Source: Streptomyces spiroverticillatus
GTDB taxonomy: Bacteria > Actinomycetota > Actinomycetes > Streptomycetales > Streptomycetaceae
Length of the DNA stretch: 64,000 bases
Direction: 5' to 3'
NCBI GenBank assembly: GCA_014650415.1
Contig: BMUX01000004.1
Coordinates: 496,001-560,000 of the forward strand
The notes beneath the pieces are model-generated. The model did no database searches, had not been told where the DNA came from, and worked only from the letters and a program-made list of their open reading frames with translations. Of this stretch, positions 60,604-64,000 are shown in pieces; position 1 is the stretch's first letter; the number at the start of each line of letters is the position of its first letter. Position numbers and translations under genes: made by a program.

Positions 60604-62627
60604 GCCGCGTCCTTGGGGTCGCTCGGGGCGGCCGGGGCCGCGAGGCGGTGCAGTGCGGCGGCGGCCATCGCCGTGATGCCCGTGGGCAGGGCCGTCCGCA
60701 CGTCGGGGGCGAAGTCGGGCGCGTGGTTGGCCGGGACCGTGGTGCCCGCGGCCCGGGCGGAGCGCCACTGCCGGGCACCCGTCACGCCGAGCAGCCAGTA
60801 GGCGAGCGGGACTTGACCGGCACCGAACCAGGGGAAGTCCTCCGTGGCGGTCAGCGGCGGGGCCAGGGTCACCCGGCTCCCGCCGAACAGTTCCTCGTGC
60901 ACCCGGCGCAGGGCGGCCGTCGAGGGCGCGTCCGGGGTCAGGACGGGCGAGCGGGCGGTGACGAGGAACTCCGGTTCCGCCGGGCATCCGGAGGCCGCGC
61001 ACTCGCCCCGTACGATCCGCTCCACCGCCGCGACGGCGCGGGCCAGGGCGGCGTCCGAGAAGGCCCGTACGGACAGGCTCAGTTCGGCCCGGTCCGGGAT
61101 CACGTTGGCGCGCTCGCCGGCCCGCAGGGCGCCGACGGTGAGCACCACCTGCTCGGCGGGGGCGGTCTCGCGGGAGACCACGGACTGGAGCCGCACCACC
61201 GCGCCGGCAGCGGTCAGCACCGGGTCGACGGTCAGGTGCGGGGTGCCGCCGTGGCCGCCGCGCCCGTGGATGACCACGTCGACCGTGGCTCCGGCGGACA
61301 TCAGCGGGCCGGGCCCCGGGGGGGCGACCGTGCCGGCGGGCAGCGGGGCGGTGTGCTGGGCGAGCACCAGGGCCGGCGTGCCGAAGCGCTCGTACAGCCC
61401 GTCGGCCAGCATCGCCCGCGCGCCCTCCAGGGTCTCCTCGGCGGGCTGGCCCACCACGACGACGGTGCCCCGCCAGGTGTCGCGGGTGCGGGCCAGCAGG
61501 GCGAGTGCGCCGGCGGCCGCGGCCAGGTGGAGGTCGTGGCCGCAGGCGTGCATCACGCCGGGCACGGTGCTGGCGTACGGCAGCCCGGTGGTCTCCTGGA
61601 CGGGCAGCGCGTCCAGTTCGGCGCGCAGCATGACGGTCGGTCCTGCGCCGTTGCGCAGCACTCCCACGACGCCCTGGCCGCCGCCGACGCCCCGGGCGAC
61701 GGTGGCGCCGTGGTGGGTGCCCGCGTACCGTTCGAGCCCTTCCAGGAAGGCCAGAGTGCGGCTGGTGCCGTAGCTGTTGGCCTGCCCGCTCCAGGTGATG
61801 TCGTTGAGTCCCGCGTAGCCGCGGACGAAGTGGGTGCCGGCGACGGGGGCCGTGGTGGTGGAGGCGGGATTGATCCAGGTGTCCGAACCGAGCGCGCCGC
61901 AGACGGGGTTGGCGAGCGCGGTCGTCGGCAGCGGGTAGGAACCCAGCGAGCGCCCCCGGTAGCCGTCCGGGTCGGCCTTGGGCGCGGGCCCGAGCACGAT
62001 CCGCGCGGCCTCCTCGGTGTCCGGTCGCTCCTGCACGCAGGACGGGCACAGCGGTTCGGGGAGCAGCGGGAAGGTGGCGCTGGCCAGGGTCACGAGGTCG
62101 ATCCGGGTGACCTGGGGCAGGTCGCGGTCGGCGTCGCTCGCGGTGGCCGGTGCCGGACGCCCGCCGGGGAGCATCGCCCGGCAGGCGGCCCAGACGGCGT
62201 CCACGGCGTAGGCGGTGAACACCGGCCAGGCGGTGGCGCCGTGCGGCTCGTGACCGAGTTCCAGTGCTTCGCGTTCCGAGCGGCTGCGCAGCCGCTGCCA
62301 GCGCATCGCCAGGCACTGGCCGCAGGCCAGGACCGCGTCGCCCGAGCCGCCCCACGGGCCGATCAGTACGGCCCGCGAGGTGAGCTGGACGGTGGCTTCG
62401 GGGCGGATCGCGGCGTACGGATCGGGGTGGCCGAAGCCGAGGCTGTCGGCTCCGCCGAGGGGTACGACGAGGGGCTCGGGCAGGTCCGCGGGGGCGCCCG
62501 ATGCCCGGTGGCGGGCGGAGAGTTCGTACTGGAGCAGGGAACGGGCGGCCTCGAGGGGCGCGTCGGCCGGGGTGCCGGAGGCGGCCGGTGCTGTCCGGGT
62601 CGCCGGGTGGGTCGTCGTGGTCGTCAT
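60600..62627 (-). CDS. chimera: TOMM YcaO-type N-terminal part fused to truncated M20D amidohydrolase
   Basis: 675-residue protein made of two incomplete units. Residues 1 to about 306 match the N-terminal part of TOMM/RiPP YcaO-cyclodehydratase proteins: two CxxC pairs (LACGQCLAM, LCPSCVQE) and the YcaO opening motif NSYGTSRTLAFLEGLERYAG. There the YcaO domain stops before its ATP-binding core and, at about base 61,710, the frame continues as an M20D amidohydrolase lacking roughly its first 45 residues (GVVGVLRNGAGPTVMLRAEL, HACGHDLH, GQPAEETLEGA, HGRGGHGGTPH, TEDFPWFG). The peptidase metal ligands remain, but the YcaO ATPase is gone. It is coupled to the permease gene upstream and the 86-residue gene downstream by ATGA overlaps. 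An in-frame deletion between two adjacent genes is the simplest explanation. Confidence 0.8.
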   Translation of the reverse strand: MTTTTTHPATRTAPAASGTPADAPLEAARSLLQYELSARHRASGAPADLPEPLVVPLGGADSLGFGHPDPYAAIRPEATVQLTSRAVLIGPWGGSGDAVLACGQCLAMRWQRLRSRSEREALELGHEPHGATAWPVFTAYAVDAVWAACRAMLPGGRPAPATASDADRDLPQVTRIDLVTLASATFPLLPEPLCPSCVQERPDTEEAARIVLGPAPKADPDGYRGRSLGSYPLPTTALANPVCGALGSDTWINPASTTTAPVAGTHFVRGYAGLNDITWSGQANSYGTSRTLAFLEGLERYAGTHHGATVARGVGGGQGVVGVLRNGAGPTVMLRAELDALPVQETTGLPYASTVPGVMHACGHDLHLAAAAGALALLARTRDTWRGTVVVVGQPAEETLEGARAMLADGLYERFGTPALVLAQHTAPLPAGTVAPPGPGPLMSAGATVDVVIHGRGGHGGTPHLTVDPVLTAAGAVVRLQSVVSRETAPAEQVVLTVGALRAGERANVIPDRAELSLSVRAFSDAALARAVAAVERIVRGECAASGCPAEPEFLVTARSPVLTPDAPSTAALRRVHEELFGGSRVTLAPPLTATEDFPWFGAGQVPLAYWLLGVTGARQWRSARAAGTTVPANHAPDFAPDVRTALPTGITAMAAAALHRLAAPAAPSDPKDAA

Positions 62628-63379
62628 GACTTGTCGCTCCAGCGGAAGGTCTTGAGGGCGATCGCCCCGACGACGACGGCGACGGCCGCGAGCACGCCGC
62701 AGGCCAGAGCGATGTCCGCGCCGGAGCCGCTGCCGGTGAGGGCGGCGGACACCCCGTCGTTGAGGTAGTACAGCGGCAGCGCGTGGGCCAGCGACTGCGT
62801 CCAGCCCGGCATGGCGTCCAGCGGGAAGAAGGAGCCGGAGAGGAACGCCATCGGGATCATCAGGCAGTTGGCGACGGCGGCGACGGCCTCGGCCGTCTTG
62901 GCGTACGTACCGACGATGACGCCGACGGCGAGGAAGGCGGTGATGCCCAGGGCGAGCACGGGAAGCGCCAGCGCCCAACTGCCGGACAGGCTCAGCCCGA
63001 ACCACGGCAGTACGGCGACCGCGACGAACAGCACGGCCTGGACGAGGCCGATGGCGAGGGCGAGCAGGTAGCGCGAGCCCAGCACGGACGACAGCCGGAC
63101 GGGCGTCATCCGGATGAGCCGCAGGATGTCGTCGCGGCGCCACTGCATCAGGACGAATCCGACGCCGAAGACGGCGGCGTTGGCGATGCCCCAGGACAGG
63201 ACGCCGGGGGCGATGTAGTTGATGTACGGCTTCCCGCTCTGCTCGACTTCCTTGCCGGAGAAGATCAGCCCGAAGACGACCAGGAAGAGCAGGGGAAAGG
63301 CGAAGGTGAAGAACAGGGTGGTCTTGTCGCGGGCGTAGGCCCGGTAGCCGGCCGTGCTCAGTGCGGCGTATGCGCTCAT
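62624..63379 (-). CDS. ABC-2 type transporter permease
   Basis: 251-residue permease with six membrane segments (first KTTLFFTFAFPLLFLVVFGL, others LALAIGLVQAVLFVAVAVLP and VLAAVAVVVGAIAL) and the ABC-2 motif region GITAFLAVGVIVGTYAKTAE. It is coupled to the chimeric gene (ATGA). With the upstream ATPase it forms an exporter, probably for the RiPP product or self-protection. Confidence 0.9.
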   Translation of the reverse strand: MSAYAALSTAGYRAYARDKTTLFFTFAFPLLFLVVFGLIFSGKEVEQSGKPYINYIAPGVLSWGIANAAVFGVGFVLMQWRRDDILRLIRMTPVRLSSVLGSRYLLALAIGLVQAVLFVAVAVLPWFGLSLSGSWALALPVLALGITAFLAVGVIVGTYAKTAEAVAAVANCLMIPMAFLSGSFFPLDAMPGWTQSLAHALPLYYLNDGVSAALTGSGSGADIALACGVLAAVAVVVGAIALKTFRWSDKS

Positions 63380-63431
63380 GGTGGGGTGGTTCTCCGTATC
63401 CGTTGCGGTCGGGTGCCTTGGCGGGGCTCGG

Positions 63432-64000
63432 CTACGACTGGGCCGTGGCGGCGGTGAGTTCGAGGTAGACGTCTTCGAGGCTGGCGGTCCTGGTGCGGAC
63501 GCCCTTCAGACCGGTGATGCTGTCCACCGCGGCCAGGACGGGGCCCGAGTCGAGGGTGTCCAGCACGATCGTGTCGGCCTCCTGGGTGGCGCCCAGCACA
63601 CCGGGGATGGCCTGGGCCGCGGCCAGCGTGAGCCGTCCTTCGGGCACCAGCAACTGGGTGGTGGGGCTGCCGCCCGCGACCAGCTTGGCGGGGGTGTCCA
63701 GGGCACGGATCCGGCCGTTCATCACGATGGCGACCCGGTCGCAGAGCGCTTCGGCCTCGTCGAGGTGGTGGGTGGTGTAGACGATGGTGCGGCCCGCGCC
63801 CTTGAGGTCGCGCAGCACCTGCCACAGGGCCCGGCGGGCCTGCGGGTCGAGGGCGGCGGTCGGCTCGTCGAGGAAGATCAGCTCGGGGTCGTGGACGAGG
63901 GCGGCGGCGATGGCCAGGCGCTGGCGCTGGCCGCCGGAGAGGTCCTCGACGCGGACGCCGCCCTGTTCGGTCAGACCGACGGAGGCCAGTGCGCGGTCGG
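63432..64000 (-). CDS. ABC transporter ATP-binding protein (5' part beyond the window)
   Basis: C-terminal 189 residues of a drug-export-type ATPase. The visible part starts in the helical domain (DRALASVGLTEQGG), has the signature LSGGQRQRLAIA, Walker B LIFLDEPTAALDP, the H-loop TTHHLDEAEALCDR and a C-terminal regulatory domain. Walker A lies beyond base 64000. It is transcribed toward the ABC-2 permease with a 52-bp gap. Confidence 0.93.
   Translation of the reverse strand, partial: DRALASVGLTEQGGVRVEDLSGGQRQRLAIAAALVHDPELIFLDEPTAALDPQARRALWQVLRDLKGAGRTIVYTTHHLDEAEALCDRVAIVMNGRIRALDTPAKLVAGGSPTTQLLVPEGRLTLAAAQAIPGVLGATQEADTIVLDTLDSGPVLAAVDSITGLKGVRTRTASLEDVYLELTAATAQS

Overview
The window looks like chromosomal DNA of a Streptomyces or a close relative. 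It is very GC-rich with strong third-position G/C bias, uses many GTG and TTG starts, and carries actinobacterial markers: SepH, CutRS, DUF4193, DUF3710, DUF3093, DUF3159, an Fe-S coproporphyrin ferrochelatase and a DUF397/DUF5753 regulatory set. Three regions can be told apart.

Region 1 (1 to about 29,700) is a phage-defence island built on a complete type 2 BREX (Pgl, phage growth limitation) system. On the minus strand pglY-pglZ-brxD-brxHI form one tightly overlapping operon (10255 to 92). pglX (18172-14441) and pglW (24626-20172) are separate minus-strand genes. Plus-strand accessory cassettes lie between and beyond them: (i) a qatB/qatC-like pair (10522-12692) with a QueC-like enzyme and a partner that begins Met-Gly, lacking qatA and qatD; (ii) a DUF397/DUF5753-XRE/ATPase regulatory triad (12700-14386); (iii) a nucleotidyltransferase-fold protein plus an unrecognised 348-residue partner (18517-20114) nested between pglX and pglW; (iv) two tandem paralogous PD-(D/E)XK-DUF2075 nuclease/helicases (24893-28926), each preceded by a similar hairpin that holds the ribosome-binding site and is followed at once by a TTG start. 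A 780-bp degenerate spacer closes the island.

Region 2 (about 29,700 to 59,000) is core chromosome. Its backbone (TrmA-type RNA methyltransferase, APC permease, two TrkA/Ceo genes, DUF3159, OB-fold protein, DUF3710, dut, DUF3093, DUF4193, inositol monophosphatase) follows an order I recall from Mycobacterium tuberculosis, so it is ancient actinobacterial synteny. Streptomycete-type additions are kdpDE, a two-ATPase FtsX-type ABC exporter, cutRS, ferrochelatase, an MFS carrier, a sugar-lactone oxidase, sepH, a sulfurtransferase and a VOC protein.

Region 3 (about 59,200 to 64,000) is the edge of a TOMM/RiPP-like cluster: a LuxR-type regulator faces a minus-strand operon of an ABC ATPase (cut by the window end), an ABC-2 permease, a chimeric protein that joins the N-terminal part of a TOMM YcaO-type protein to an M20D amidohydrolase lacking its N-terminus, and an 86-residue protein.

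The points most worth following are the reduced QatBC cassette, the nucleotidyltransferase pair inside BREX, the two structured leaders of the DUF2075 genes, and the YcaO-M20D fusion.
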